From Marinibacterium profundimaris (GTDB lineage: Bacteria; Pseudomonadota; Alphaproteobacteria; Rhodobacterales; Rhodobacteraceae), in assembly GCF_002210095.1 (NCBI RefSeq), contig NZ_AQQR01000001.1, positions 992,001 to 1,056,000 of the forward strand: a DNA stretch of 64,000 bases, read 5' to 3'. The notes under the pieces are model-generated. The model was not told where the DNA came from and did no database searches. It saw only the letters and a program-made list of their open reading frames with translations. The position numbers were made by a program, and so were the translations under genes. Positions 45,044 through 54,125 of the stretch are shown here, piece by piece (positions within the stretch are counted from its first letter, which is position 1; every line of letters starts with the position of its first letter).

Positions 45044-45954
45044 CGGTTGCACGACGCGTCCTCCACCAGCCAGCGGCAGAGCGCGCCAAAGTCCATGCCC
45101 ACATGCTGCGCCTGTTCGGGCGCCAGCGAGGTTGGGGTCATGCCCGGCTGGGTGTTGGTTTCCAGCAGGAAAAGCCCTTCCATACCGAGCTCTTCGTTCC
45201 AGCGGAAATCGGTGCGGCTGAGCCCGCGACACCCCAGGACCTGATGCGCGCGCAGGGCGTAATCCATGCAAAGGTCGAAGATCGGCTTCGGCACGTCCGC
45301 CGGGATCTGGTGGCGCGAGCCGCCGGGCTTGTACTTGGCGTCGTAATCGTACCAGCCATCGGTGAAGATGTCGGTCACGGTCAGGGCGCGGTCGCCCATC
45401 ACCGTCGTCGTCAGTTCGCGGCCCGGCACATAGGCCTCGACCATCACCATCTCGGGCATCTCGTCCGACAGCTGCGGGGGGGCGTTCGACATCTCGTGCA
45501 CGAGGTAGACCCCGACCGAGGAGCCTTCGTTGTTGGGCTTCACCACGTAGGGCGGGATCATCATGTGCCCGGACTTCACCTTGTCCTTCGGGCAGATCAT
45601 GCTTTCGACAACCGGCAGGCCGGCGTTCATGTAGATCGACTTGCTGCGCTGCTTGTCCATCGCCAGGGCCGAGGCCAGCACGCCGGAATGGGTGTAGGGG
45701 ATGCGCAGCCATTCCAGGAGGCCCTGCACGCAGCCGTCTTCGCCCCAGCGGCCGTGCAGCGCGTTGAAGACCACGTCGGGCTTGAGGTCCAGCAGGCGTT
45801 CGGCAACGTCCGGACCGGCGTCAAGCTCGGTCACGTCAAAGCCTTCGCTCCGCAACGCGGCCGCGCATTCCGTGCCCGAAGACATGGAAACCTCGCGCTC
45901 CGCCGAGGGACCGCCCATAAGAACAACGATAGAGCTGGCTGCCCTGCCCGACAT
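45040..45954 (-). CDS. ddl: D-alanine--D-alanine ligase
   Basis: ATP-grasp ligase (304 residues) that makes D-Ala-D-Ala for the peptidoglycan pentapeptide. LMGGPSAEREVSMSSG (12-27) carries the catalytic Glu. The ATP loop is VVKPNNEGSSVGVYLV, and the C-terminal Mg-binding segment is FLLETNTQPGMTPTSL. It lies between murB (100 bp upstream) and ftsQ, overlapping the latter by 4 nt, so the ligase and divisome genes are translationally coupled. Confidence 0.97.
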   Translation of the reverse strand: MSGRAASSIVVLMGGPSAEREVSMSSGTECAAALRSEGFDVTELDAGPDVAERLLDLKPDVVFNALHGRWGEDGCVQGLLEWLRIPYTHSGVLASALAMDKQRSKSIYMNAGLPVVESMICPKDKVKSGHMMIPPYVVKPNNEGSSVGVYLVHEMSNAPPQLSDEMPEMVMVEAYVPGRELTTTVMGDRALTVTDIFTDGWYDYDAKYKPGGSRHQIPADVPKPIFDLCMDYALRAHQVLGCRGLSRTDFRWNEELGMEGLFLLETNTQPGMTPTSLAPEQAQHVGMDFGALCRWLVEDASCNR

Positions 45955-46054
45955 GCCGCACCTGCCACTCCGCGCGTGCCTTTTCGGCCCGTCGCTTTTA
46001 CTGCCCGATTGCGCGCCCCGGTTTTTTTCTGCTCCAGGGTCACGAAGAAATATC

Positions 46055-46972
46055 CTACGGATCGCCGATCCGCATGATTTCCCAATGTAGCTCTATGCCG
46101 CTGGCATGGTAAACCTTTTTTCTCACCTCTTCGCCCAAAGCTTCCAGCTCCGTGGCCGTCGCGCCGCCGGTGTTGACGAGGAAATTCGAGTGTTTCGGGC
46201 TCATCTGCGCGCCGCCAAGGGTCGCGCCGCGCAGTCCCGCGTCGTCGATCAGCTTCCATGCCTTCAGGTCATGGCTGTCATCCGAACGGCCGGTCGAAGA
46301 GAACCCGGCCGGATTGCGGAAGGTCGAGCCCGCCGAGCGGTCCTTCGTCGGCTGGGTGGCGTCGCGTTTGGCCAGCTGGTCCTCCATCCGCGCGGCCAGG
46401 GCGGCGGGCTCGCCCGGCTGTCCCTCGAACACGGCCTCCACCAGGACCGCGCCCTCGGGCCAGTCCGTCTCGCGGTAGCGGAAGTTGAGGTCGTCGGCGG
46501 TCAGCGTGACCGTCTCGCCAGTGCGCAGGATCGCGCGGGCATCGATGAAGTGATCGGCGACATAGCTGCCGTAGCAGCCGGCATTCATCCGTACCGCGCC
46601 GCCGATGGCCCCGGGGATGGTGCGCAGGAAGGTCAGGTCCACCCCCTGCTCCGCCGCCTTGCGCGCCACGTGGGCGTCCAGCGCGGCGGCCCCGGCGGTG
46701 ACACGGGTGCCGTCGACCGAGATCGAGTTGAAGCCGCGGCCCAGCCGGATCACCACGCCGCGCAGCCCCCCGTCGCGCACGATCAGGTTCGACCCGACGC
46801 CCATGGGAAAGACCGGAACATCCGCGTCCAGCGCGGCGAGAAAATCGGCCAGGTCCGCCGCATCGGCGGGCTGGAACAGCCAGTCTGCCGGGCCGCCGAC
46901 GCGCAGCCAGGTCAGTTCGGACAGCGGTTTGTCGGCGGTCAGCCGGCCGCGCGGGGTGGGAAGCCTTGTCAT
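46055..46972 (-). CDS. murB: UDP-N-acetylenolpyruvoylglucosamine reductase
   Basis: FAD-dependent reductase (305 residues) making UDP-MurNAc from UDP-GlcNAc-enolpyruvate. It is the short, type II form: the FAD loop is [13 protein letters not shown], followed by [18 protein letters not shown], the catalytic Ser block [10 protein letters not shown] and Glu in [17 protein letters not shown] 46972 is chosen: the family begins there ([17 protein letters not shown]), while the upstream extension is unconserved. Two DUF2484 genes precede it. Confidence 0.96.
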   Translation of the reverse strand: MTRLPTPRGRLTADKPLSELTWLRVGGPADWLFQPADAADLADFLAALDADVPVFPMGVGSNLIVRDGGLRGVVIRLGRGFNSISVDGTRVTAGAAALDAHVARKAAEQGVDLTFLRTIPGAIGGAVRMNAGCYGSYVADHFIDARAILRTGETVTLTADDLNFRYRETDWPEGAVLVEAVFEGQPGEPAALAARMEDQLAKRDATQPTKDRSAGSTFRNPAGFSSTGRSDDSHDLKAWKLIDDAGLRGATLGGAQMSPKHSNFLVNTGGATATELEALGEEVRKKVYHASGIELHWEIMRIGDP

Positions 46973-47024
46973 GGGGCCGTGGTATATTCGGGCAGCGGCG
47001 GCGGCAAGCGTTCGGACCGCCACC

Positions 47025-47270
47025 TCACCGGCCCAGCTTCTCTTTGACCCATCGGGTCAGCATGACCAGCGGCCAGCGCAGCACCGACATGCCGGCAACC
47101 AGCCCGATGAAGCCCACGATCGGCCCGTTCTGCCAGGTCAGATAGCCCAGCAGCGGGATCCCGACGACGATCAGGATATAGGCGGCCGTCCAGTGCCCGT
47201 CCCGGCTGGGCAGCATGGCGACGACATTGGCCGCCACGACCCAGAGACAGAACAGGACGATCGACGTCAT
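47025..47270 (-). CDS. DUF2484 membrane protein, copy 2
   Basis: An 81-residue protein with about three hydrophobic segments ([19 protein letters not shown] at the N terminus, then [20 protein letters not shown] and [16 protein letters not shown]) and a basic end WVKEKLGR. It matches the DUF2484 family, which is restricted, to my knowledge, to Rhodobacterales and typically next to murB. Its ATG overlaps the stop of the preceding DUF2484 gene by 4 nt (ATGA). It shares the N-terminal pattern L-W-V-A/L-A-x-x-V-A-x-L-P with that gene, so the two are paralogues. Confidence 0.8.
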   Translation of the reverse strand: MTSIVLFCLWVVAANVVAMLPSRDGHWTAAYILIVVGIPLLGYLTWQNGPIVGFIGLVAGMSVLRWPLVMLTRWVKEKLGR

Positions 47271-47524
47271 TCGGCAGGCCCTTCGTCCAGCCTGCTGCGC
47301 ATCCGCGCCCAGAGGAACCGCAGCGGGTTGCGGTACATCGACACGAAGGCGCCAAGCGCCAGGATCCCCGCGACCGGGCCGAAATCCCGCGCCAGGCCCC
47401 AGATCAGCAGCGGCGCGGTGGCCAGCAACAGGCCGCCGGGCCTGAACTGCCGTTCCACCGGAAGGAAGGCGACGATGGTCGAGGCAAGAACCCAGATCAG
47501 GGCAAGCGTCAGGCTGAGTGTCAT
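47267..47524 (-). CDS. DUF2484 membrane protein, copy 1
   Basis: An 85-residue protein with three hydrophobic segments (LTLALIWVLASTIVAFLP, GGLLLATAPLLIWGLARD, VAGILALGAFVSMY) and a charged end. The residues after the last helix (RNPLRFLWARMRSRLDEG) are basic and cytoplasmic by the positive-inside rule. The ATG overlaps the end of the APC permease gene (ATGA), and its own end overlaps the next DUF2484 gene, so permease and both small proteins are translationally coupled. Function is unknown. Confidence 0.8.
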   Translation of the reverse strand: MTLSLTLALIWVLASTIVAFLPVERQFRPGGLLLATAPLLIWGLARDFGPVAGILALGAFVSMYRNPLRFLWARMRSRLDEGPAE

Positions 47525-48717
47525 GGCCGGACTCCGATAGACATGAGAAGGGCGCCGGCCGAAAGGCACAGGCCCAGGACGGGAACCGCCAGCGGCACGT
47601 GGAAGGCGGCGCGCGGGGCATCGGGGGCGCGCAGCTTCAGCACGATGAGAGAGAGGTTCACCAGGATGAAGATTGTGAGCAGAAGGCTCGACGTCAGTTC
47701 CGCAAGCGTGGCGACCTCGCCGCCAAGCGCCAGCGCGATCACCGCCACCCCCACCAGCAGCGTGGCCAGCAGCGGCGTGCCGAAGCGCGGGTGGGCATGG
47801 TGGAATATGGCCAGCACGCGGCTGCGGGCGCCGAGGCCAAAGAGCACGCGGGCCGCCATGACGATCTGCGCCAGGATCCCGTTCATCGCGGCAAAGACCG
47901 CGATGGCCGACAGGAACCCGGCATCGCCGCCGCGCGCGGCCTGCCAGACCAGCGCCAGCGGAGAGCCGCTTTGCGCCAGGAGGGCGGGCGGCACCGCGCG
48001 CGTGGCGGCCCAGGCGACGGCGGCATAGATCGCCGTGGTGATCGCCAAAGCCGCCAGGATCGCCAGAGGCAGGGTGCGGTTGGGCTTGCGCACCTCTTCG
48101 GCCATGTTGACGATGTCCTCGAAGCCGATGAAGGCGAAGAAGGCCAGCACCGCGCCAAAGCCCACCCCCGCCACATGCAGCGGCGCGGGCGCCAGCGCCT
48201 CGGGCGTGGCCGGCGCCGAGAGCCCGGCCCAGATCACCAGGCCCAGCCCGGCGAGCTCCACCGCCGTGAAGAGCGCCGCGACCGACAGGCTTTCCAGCAC
48301 GCCGACAGCCGCCACCGCGATGAGCAGGACGCCAAGGACCAAGATCGCCGCCCATTCGGGCACCGACACCGCGTGCACCAGGTAGCCGACACCGCCGCGC
48401 AGGACGGCCCCCGCCGACAGGCTGCCGCCGGCGACGATGGCCAGCCCAACGATCACCGCCAGCGTGCGGGAGTTCAGCCCCGCACCGACAAAGGCGGCCT
48501 CGCCCGCGGCCTCGGGGAAGCGGGTGGAGAATTCGGCATAGGCCAGCGCCGTCGGCGCCGCGACCATTGCAGCCAGAAGGAAGGAGACCGGCGCCCAGAC
48601 CCCGGCCACCCCGGCGACGGCCCCCGTCAGCACGTAGATCCCGGCGCCCACCATCACACCGACGCCATAGGCGATCAGAAGCCCCGGCCCGATGCGACGT
48701 TTCAGGCTCTCGGTCAT
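47521..48717 (-). CDS. APC-family amino acid/polyamine permease
   Basis: Secondary transporter (398 residues) with about twelve membrane helices. The first helix has the unwound segment typical of the APC superfamily, GPGLLIAYGVGVMVGAGIYVLTG, and the sixth has FFAFIGFEDIVNMAEEVRKPNRTLP, a highly conserved APC motif. The substrate cannot be read from sequence. It is inserted between murC and murB and coupled to two DUF2484 genes. The APC start is ATG 48717 (MTESLKRRIGPG); a longer frame upstream lacks conservation. Confidence 0.9.
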   Translation of the reverse strand: MTESLKRRIGPGLLIAYGVGVMVGAGIYVLTGAVAGVAGVWAPVSFLLAAMVAAPTALAYAEFSTRFPEAAGEAAFVGAGLNSRTLAVIVGLAIVAGGSLSAGAVLRGGVGYLVHAVSVPEWAAILVLGVLLIAVAAVGVLESLSVAALFTAVELAGLGLVIWAGLSAPATPEALAPAPLHVAGVGFGAVLAFFAFIGFEDIVNMAEEVRKPNRTLPLAILAALAITTAIYAAVAWAATRAVPPALLAQSGSPLALVWQAARGGDAGFLSAIAVFAAMNGILAQIVMAARVLFGLGARSRVLAIFHHAHPRFGTPLLATLLVGVAVIALALGGEVATLAELTSSLLLTIFILVNLSLIVLKLRAPDAPRAAFHVPLAVPVLGLCLSAGALLMSIGVRP

Positions 48718-48829
48718 GACGCTCGCCCGCACGCACGGGGCACCAGCGGGCACCGGCACGGAACCCGCCGCGCGCGGCCGCCGATCCCTTCGATTGCCAC
48801 GCTCCCTGTGATCCGCCCTGTCATCGCTG

Positions 48830-50227
48830 TCAGCCCTTCAAACGGTCCGGCAATCCGTTGGCCCAGGCGCTGATCGTGCCAGCGCCAAGGCAGACCACCA
48901 TGTCGCCCGGCCGGGCCTGTTCGCGCACCAGCCGCACGAGGTCGTCCTCGTCGAGGATGGCGCGGGCATGGCGATGGCCATGGCGGATCATGCCCGCCAC
49001 CAGGTCATCGCGCGACGCGCCTTCGATCGGGTCTTCGCCGGCGGCGAAGACCTCGGCGATGGCGACCACGTCGGCCTCGTTGAAGCAGGCGCAGAAGTCG
49101 TCGAACAGCGACGACAGGCGGGAATAGCGATGCGGTTGATGAACGGCGATGATGCGGCCCTCGGTCGCCTGACGCGCGGCCTTCAGGACGGCGGCGATTT
49201 CCACCGGATGATGGCCGTAGTCGTCGATGATCGTTACACCGTCAACCTCGCCCACTTTGGTAAAACGACGGTTAACGCCGCCGAAACTGGCCAGGGCCTC
49301 GCGGATCTCGTCCAGTTTCATGCCCAGGTGCCGCGCCACGGCCACCGCCGACAGCGCGTTCGACACGTTGTGATCGCCCGGCATCGGCAGGGTGCAGCCC
49401 TCGATCACCTTGTCCTCGGCCTGCAGCGCGATGTCGAAATGCGCCGAGCCCGCCTTGTAGGTCAGGTTCATGGCGCGCACGTCGGCCTGGGCGTTGAAGC
49501 CATAGGTGATCACGCGGCGGTCGGTGATGCGGCCGACCAGCTTCTGGACCTCTTCGTGATCGGTGCAGCAGACCGCCACGCCGTAGAAGGGGATGTTGGA
49601 GACGAAATCGTAGAACCCGTTGCGCAGGCGGTCGAAATCGCCCCAGTGCTCCATGTGCTCGGGGTCGATATTGGTGACGATGGCCACGGTCGCGGGCAGC
49701 CGGTTGAAGGTGCCGTCGCTTTCGTCGGCCTCCACCACCATCCATTCGCCCTGCCCCATCCGCGCGTTCGAGCCATAGGCATGGATGATCCCGCCGTTGA
49801 CCACCGTCGGGTCGAAATCCCCGGCATCGAGCAGCGTGGCCACCATCGTGGTCGTCGTCGTCTTGCCGTGGGTCCCGGCCACGGCGACGTTGGATTTCAG
49901 CCGCATCAGCTCGGCCAGCATCTCGGCCCGGCGCACGACCGGAAGGCCGCGCAGACGGGCCTCGTCCAGCTCGGGATTGCCGGGCTTGATCGCCGAAGAG
50001 ATCACGACGACAGCGGCATTCTCGAGGTTGCCGGCGGTCTGCCCCTCGAAGATCGTCGCGCCCAGCCCGGCCAGCCGGTCGGTGATCTTCGAGCGTTTCA
50101 GGTCCGAGCCCTGCACCTGGTAGCCGAGGTTCAGCAGCACCTCGGCGATGCCGGACATGCCGATGCCGCCAATGCCCACGAAATGGATGGGGCCCACGTC
50201 GGTGGGAAGCTTGGTGGCAGGGGTCAT
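48830..50227 (-). CDS. murC: UDP-N-acetylmuramate--L-alanine ligase
   Basis: First Mur ligase (465 residues), adding L-Ala to UDP-MurNAc in the cytoplasm. The N-terminal UDP-binding motif is [18 protein letters not shown], the ATP loop [15 protein letters not shown] and the central motif [15 protein letters not shown]. It starts on the ATGA that ends murG (overlap 50224-50227). A 112-bp gap separates its end from the APC permease. Confidence 0.97.
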   Translation of the reverse strand: MTPATKLPTDVGPIHFVGIGGIGMSGIAEVLLNLGYQVQGSDLKRSKITDRLAGLGATIFEGQTAGNLENAAVVVISSAIKPGNPELDEARLRGLPVVRRAEMLAELMRLKSNVAVAGTHGKTTTTTMVATLLDAGDFDPTVVNGGIIHAYGSNARMGQGEWMVVEADESDGTFNRLPATVAIVTNIDPEHMEHWGDFDRLRNGFYDFVSNIPFYGVAVCCTDHEEVQKLVGRITDRRVITYGFNAQADVRAMNLTYKAGSAHFDIALQAEDKVIEGCTLPMPGDHNVSNALSAVAVARHLGMKLDEIREALASFGGVNRRFTKVGEVDGVTIIDDYGHHPVEIAAVLKAARQATEGRIIAVHQPHRYSRLSSLFDDFCACFNEADVVAIAEVFAAGEDPIEGASRDDLVAGMIRHGHRHARAILDEDDLVRLVREQARPGDMVVCLGAGTISAWANGLPDRLKG

Positions 50228-51327
50228 TCGGCGTGTGTCTCCTGGGGGTTGGCAAGGTCCTCGACCAGCGCCACGAGCCGTTCGGTCGCATCCGGCGCGC
50301 TGACCGAAAAGGCGGCCCGGGCCATGGAACTGGCGCCCTGGGGCTGGGTGAGGATGGTGGCGATGCTCTCGGCCAGGCTTTCGGATGTAAGCTGGCTTTC
50401 GGGGATCCGGATGGCGCCGCCGGCCTCGACCAGGCCGCGCGCATTGGCGGTCTGGTGATCACCGGCGGCCACGGCATAGGGAATCAGGATCGACGGCCGC
50501 CCGATCACCGAGACATCGGCGACCGAGGAGGCGCCTGCGCGCGAGATCACGAGCTGCGCCTCGGCCATGCGGTTGGGCACGTCGTGGAAGAAGGGGCGGA
50601 CATCGGCATGGATGCCGTGTTCGGCATAAAAGGCGGTGACCCGGTCATGGTCCTCGGCCCGCGCCTGGTGGCTGACCCGGATGTTGCGGCGCAGGTCGTC
50701 CGGCAGCGCCGCCACGGCGCCGGGCACGATGTCCGACAGGATCCGCGCACCCTGGCTGCCGCCCATGACAAGAATCGACATCGGGTAATCGCCCGGAGGG
50801 ATATAGGGCGCATTGGCGCGCTCCAGCACGGCGCCGCGCACCGGATTGCCGGTATGGATCCCCTCGACCCCGTCGGGCAGGGTCGTGGGCCAGGTGCCGC
50901 AGGCGACCCGGTCGACCCGGGTCGAAAAGATCTCGTTCACGCGGCCCAGCACGCCGTTCTGCTCGTGGATCATGCGGGGCAGCCTCATCAGGTAGGCGGC
51001 ACTCAGCGCCGGGATCGACGGGTAGCCGCCAAAGCCCACCACTGCATCGGGCCGGTCGCGGCGCATCTTGGCCATGGCCGACAGGATGCCGCCCGCCACG
51101 CGGAACGGCACGCCGGCCTTGGCCATCGCGCCCCCGCGCGCAAAGGTGGCCGAGGGCACTTCCTCGATCTCCACCGTATCCGGGAAGGCACCGGTATAGC
51201 GCGCCCCGCGCGCATCGGTCGACAGTTTCACCCGCCAGCCGCGCGCCAGCATTGCCTCGGCCAGGGCCTGTGCGGGAAACATGTGCCCGCCGGTCCCCCC
51301 GGCGGCCATCAGAAGCAATCTGGTCAC
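50224..51327 (-). CDS. murG: UDP-N-acetylglucosamine--N-acetylmuramyl-(pentapeptide) pyrophosphoryl-undecaprenol GlcNAc transferase
   Basis: Membrane-associated glycosyltransferase (367 residues) turning lipid I into lipid [22 protein letters not shown] (5-24) is the glycine-rich donor/lipid loop, and [16 protein letters not shown] and [20 protein letters not shown] line the nucleotide pocket. I take the GTG at 51327 as start because it overlaps the ftsW stop (GTGA); longer in-frame sequence upstream only mirrors ftsW in another frame. It is coupled to murC by ATGA. Confidence 0.96.
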   Translation of the reverse strand: MTRLLLMAAGGTGGHMFPAQALAEAMLARGWRVKLSTDARGARYTGAFPDTVEIEEVPSATFARGGAMAKAGVPFRVAGGILSAMAKMRRDRPDAVVGFGGYPSIPALSAAYLMRLPRMIHEQNGVLGRVNEIFSTRVDRVACGTWPTTLPDGVEGIHTGNPVRGAVLERANAPYIPPGDYPMSILVMGGSQGARILSDIVPGAVAALPDDLRRNIRVSHQARAEDHDRVTAFYAEHGIHADVRPFFHDVPNRMAEAQLVISRAGASSVADVSVIGRPSILIPYAVAAGDHQTANARGLVEAGGAIRIPESQLTSESLAESIATILTQPQGASSMARAAFSVSAPDATERLVALVEDLANPQETHAE

Positions 51328-52490
51328 CGGCTCCGTCCCCGCAGGATATCGCCGATCTCGCCCTGCGGCCGCGACCGGGTGAAGGCCAGCAGCATGCCAA
51401 GCGCGATGCCACCCGCGATCAGCGACGAGCCGCCGTAGCTGACGAAGGGCAGCGTCATGCCCTTGGCGGGCAGCAGCCGCACGGCCACGCCCATGTTGAT
51501 CATCGCCTGCACGCCGAACATCGCGGCCAGGCCCGTGCCGGCGAGGCGGATGAACGGATCGCGTTCGCGCATCAGCCGGAACAGCGACCGCACGACGATG
51601 ATGGAATAGAGCGCGATGATGATCAGCACCAGGATCAGCCCGTATTCCTCGGCCGCCACGGCGATGATGAAATCGGTATGCGCATCGGGCAGCGACCATT
51701 TCACCTGCCCCTCGCCCACGCCGACACCGAACAGCCCACCTTCGCGGATTGCGTTGGTGGCATAGCCCAGCTGAGTCGTCGGATCGACCTCGGGGTTCAG
51801 GAACCCGTCGATCCGCCGCGCGAAGTGGTCCGAACTGGAATAGGCCAGCGTCCCGCCCAGCACCACCAGTGCCGCGATTATCACCAGCAGCAGCATCGGC
51901 GCCCCGGCCACGAAATACATCACACCCCAGCCGAACAGCACCAGGCAGGCCTGGCCAAAGTCCGGCTGCACCACCAGCATGGCGACGATGATCATCGCCA
52001 GGATGAAGGAATAAAGCCGCCCCGGCGGCCCGTTGATCTGCTGGCTCGCCGACAGCATCCAGGCCGCGACGACGACAAAGGCCGGCTTCAGGAATTCCGA
52101 CGGCTGCACGCTGGCAAAGCCGAGAGAGAACCAGCGCACCGCGCCCTTGCCGAAATCCGTGCCGAAAACCGGCAGCAGCGCCAGCGCCACGAAGGCCGCC
52201 AGGAAGCCCAGCGTGCCCAGCCGCCGCACCATGACCGGCGACATCATCGACACGCAGATCATCGTGATCAGAGCCAGCCCGCCGAAGAAGGCCTGCCGCT
52301 GCACGTAGTGGAAAGGCTGGAAATTGTTCCGCTCGGCCAGCGGCACCGAGGCGGCAAGCCCCAGCAGCAGCCCGATGAGGAACAGGATCAGCACGCAGCC
52401 GATCGACCATTTGTCCAGGGTTCGCGCCCATTTGGGCAAGATCGGTTCGCTGTCCCGCACGGGAAGCGCGCCATAGACCATCTCAGTCAT
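51324..52490 (-). CDS. ftsW: Peptidoglycan glycosyltransferase FtsW (SEDS family)
   Basis: Polytopic SEDS protein (388 residues, about ten helices) that polymerises septal glycan with FtsI. The SEDS signature appears as [36 protein letters not shown] (about 322-357), and [21 protein letters not shown] covers the catalytic-side loops. ATG 52490 follows 150 bp divergent from the FAD oxidoreductase, so the operon downstream (ftsW-murG-murC) likely has its own promoter there. Confidence 0.96.
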   Translation of the reverse strand: MTEMVYGALPVRDSEPILPKWARTLDKWSIGCVLILFLIGLLLGLAASVPLAERNNFQPFHYVQRQAFFGGLALITMICVSMMSPVMVRRLGTLGFLAAFVALALLPVFGTDFGKGAVRWFSLGFASVQPSEFLKPAFVVVAAWMLSASQQINGPPGRLYSFILAMIIVAMLVVQPDFGQACLVLFGWGVMYFVAGAPMLLLVIIAALVVLGGTLAYSSSDHFARRIDGFLNPEVDPTTQLGYATNAIREGGLFGVGVGEGQVKWSLPDAHTDFIIAVAAEEYGLILVLIIIALYSIIVVRSLFRLMRERDPFIRLAGTGLAAMFGVQAMINMGVAVRLLPAKGMTLPFVSYGGSSLIAGGIALGMLLAFTRSRPQGEIGDILRGRSR

Positions 52491-52640
52491 GGGAAATCCG
52501 CCGCTCGTCTGCCTCTGTCCGCCCCTTTGCGGGGTCTGATGACAACCGTACCGCGAAAGCTGGCGGCTGACCAGCCTTTAGAGGACCCAATTCGGCGTGA
52601 TCGCCCTTGAAAACATCGCTCTGCCGGGTCAACGGGGGGC

Positions 52641-53822
52641 ATGGACATCGATACCCTGATCCTTGGCGCCGGCGCGGCCGGCCTGTTTGCCGCGGCCCAT
52701 GCCGGTGCGGCCGCCGGCCGGCGCGTGCTGGTGGTCGATCACGCCCGCGCCCCGGGCGAAAAGATCCGAATCTCCGGCGGCGGGCGGTGCAATTTCACCA
52801 ACATGTTCGCGTCGCCCGAATGCTACCTCTCCGCCAATCCGCATTTCTGCAAATCCGCCCTGGCCCGCTATACCCAGTGGGACTTCATCGCCCAGATGGA
52901 CCGGCACGGCATAGACTGGCACGAAAAGACCCTGGGCCAGCTCTTCTGCGACGGCTCGGCCCGGCAGGTGATCGACATGCTCCTGGCCGAGATGGCCCCG
53001 GCCGAGCTCTGGCTGAACACCGCCCTGCGCGACCTCTCCCACGACGGCAGCCATTTCACCGCCACGCTGGACCACGACGGCACCCGCCAGACGGTCACCG
53101 CGCGCCAAGTGATCGTGGCAACGGGGGGCAAGTCGATCCCGAAGATGGGCGCCACGGGGCTCGCCTACGACATCGCCCGCCAGTTCGGCCTGCCCGTGAC
53201 CGAGACCCGCCCCGCGCTTGTCCCCTTCACCTTCCCCGAAGGCCGGTTCAAACCGCTCTCCGGCGTCTCCCTCCCCGCGCGTCTGTCCAACACCCGCACC
53301 AGCTTCGACGAGGCGCTGCTCTTCACCCATCGCGGCCTCTCCGGGCCGTCGGTGCTGCAGCTCTCCTCCTACTGGCGCGAGGGCGAGGAGATCCGCGTCA
53401 ACCTCCTGCCCGACCGCGACGCCCTCGACTGGCTCCGCGCCGAACGCGCCACCGCCGGGCGTCGCCAGCTCGGCACCGTCCTGGCGCAGGCCCTGCCCTC
53501 ACGGCTGGTCCCGCATCTCGACCTGCCGACGGAAACCCGCCTCGCCGATCTCTCCGACAAATCCCTCTCGGCCTTGCTCCCACAGCTCACCGACTGGCGA
53601 CTCACCCCCTCGGGCACCGAAGGCTACCGCACCGCCGAGGTCACGCTGGGCGGCATCGACACCGACGCCCTCTCCTCCCGCACGATGGAGACCAGGGCTC
53701 GGCCCAACCTCTTCTTCATCGGCGAGGCGGTCGATGTCACCGGATGGCTCGGCGGTTACAATTTCCAATGGGCCTGGTCCTCGGCCCATGCGGCCGCAAC
53801 CGAGATCGCCCGCCGCATGTAA
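52641..53822 (+). CDS. NAD(P)/FAD-dependent oxidoreductase (HI0933/BaiN-like)
   Basis: Flavoprotein of 393 residues on the opposite strand inside the dcw cluster. The dinucleotide motif is ILGAGAAGLFAAAHAGAA (7-24), with ISGGGRCNFTN (44-54) and the C-terminal GEAVDVTGWLGGYNFQWAWSSAHAA that closes the FAD site. This group (YhiN/HI0933-like) has uncertain reactions; BaiN is a bile acid-related member elsewhere. Codon and base use match the neighbours, so there is no sign of recent transfer. It is divergent from ftsW and converges with murD across a large hairpin. Confidence 0.9.
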   Translation: MDIDTLILGAGAAGLFAAAHAGAAAGRRVLVVDHARAPGEKIRISGGGRCNFTNMFASPECYLSANPHFCKSALARYTQWDFIAQMDRHGIDWHEKTLGQLFCDGSARQVIDMLLAEMAPAELWLNTALRDLSHDGSHFTATLDHDGTRQTVTARQVIVATGGKSIPKMGATGLAYDIARQFGLPVTETRPALVPFTFPEGRFKPLSGVSLPARLSNTRTSFDEALLFTHRGLSGPSVLQLSSYWREGEEIRVNLLPDRDALDWLRAERATAGRRQLGTVLAQALPSRLVPHLDLPTETRLADLSDKSLSALLPQLTDWRLTPSGTEGYRTAEVTLGGIDTDALSSRTMETRARPNLFFIGEAVDVTGWLGGYNFQWAWSSAHAAATEIARRM

Positions 53823-53831
53823 CCCCTGCCA

Positions 53832-53985
53832 GCCATCTTCGCGGAGCCGCCGTCGCGATACCGTCCCGGGGACAGGAGGGGTCTCGTGTCAAGGATTTAC
53901 CGGCGTGCCGGCGCCGCAGGCGTCCTTGATGCGAGGCCCCTCCTGTTCCAGGTATCAATTGCGACGGCGGGTCCGTGAAGATGGC
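53832..53985. repeat. 154-bp inverted-repeat (hairpin) element between convergent genes
   Basis: Arms of 64 and 63 nt (53832-53895 and 53923-53985) pair with few mismatches and small indels: GCCATCTTC at one end meets GAAGATGGC at the other, and the inner parts share GACAGGAGGGG / CCCCTCCTGTTC and TCAAGGA / TCCTTGA. The 27-nt centre is GC-rich (CCGGCGTGCCGGCGCC). It fills most of the 303-bp space between the ends of the FAD oxidoreductase and murD genes. Size and symmetry recall a MITE or a large REP unit; it would also act as a bidirectional terminator. The remaining 53986-54125 shows nothing recognisable. Confidence 0.8.
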
Positions 53986-54125
53986 GGGGTCATCTTCGTG
54001 GTGAGCCCTGAGCGTCCTCTGCTCACAATCGACGCCACGCCCGGCACGTCTCTCGTACATCGCCACAGGCACCAATCCAGCATGTCGTGCGCGCCGCAGG
54101 CGCGCTCCGCCGGGTCACGTCCGGA

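Noticed and set aside
44174-45712. 512-codon frame extending FtsQ far upstream
   Set aside because: The extra N-terminal part is ddl out of frame; the GTG overlapping the ddl stop gives a normal-length FtsQ.
50224-52431. 735-codon frame suggesting an FtsW-MurG fusion-sized protein
   Set aside because: The upstream half is ftsW read out of frame; MurG proper starts at GTG 51327.
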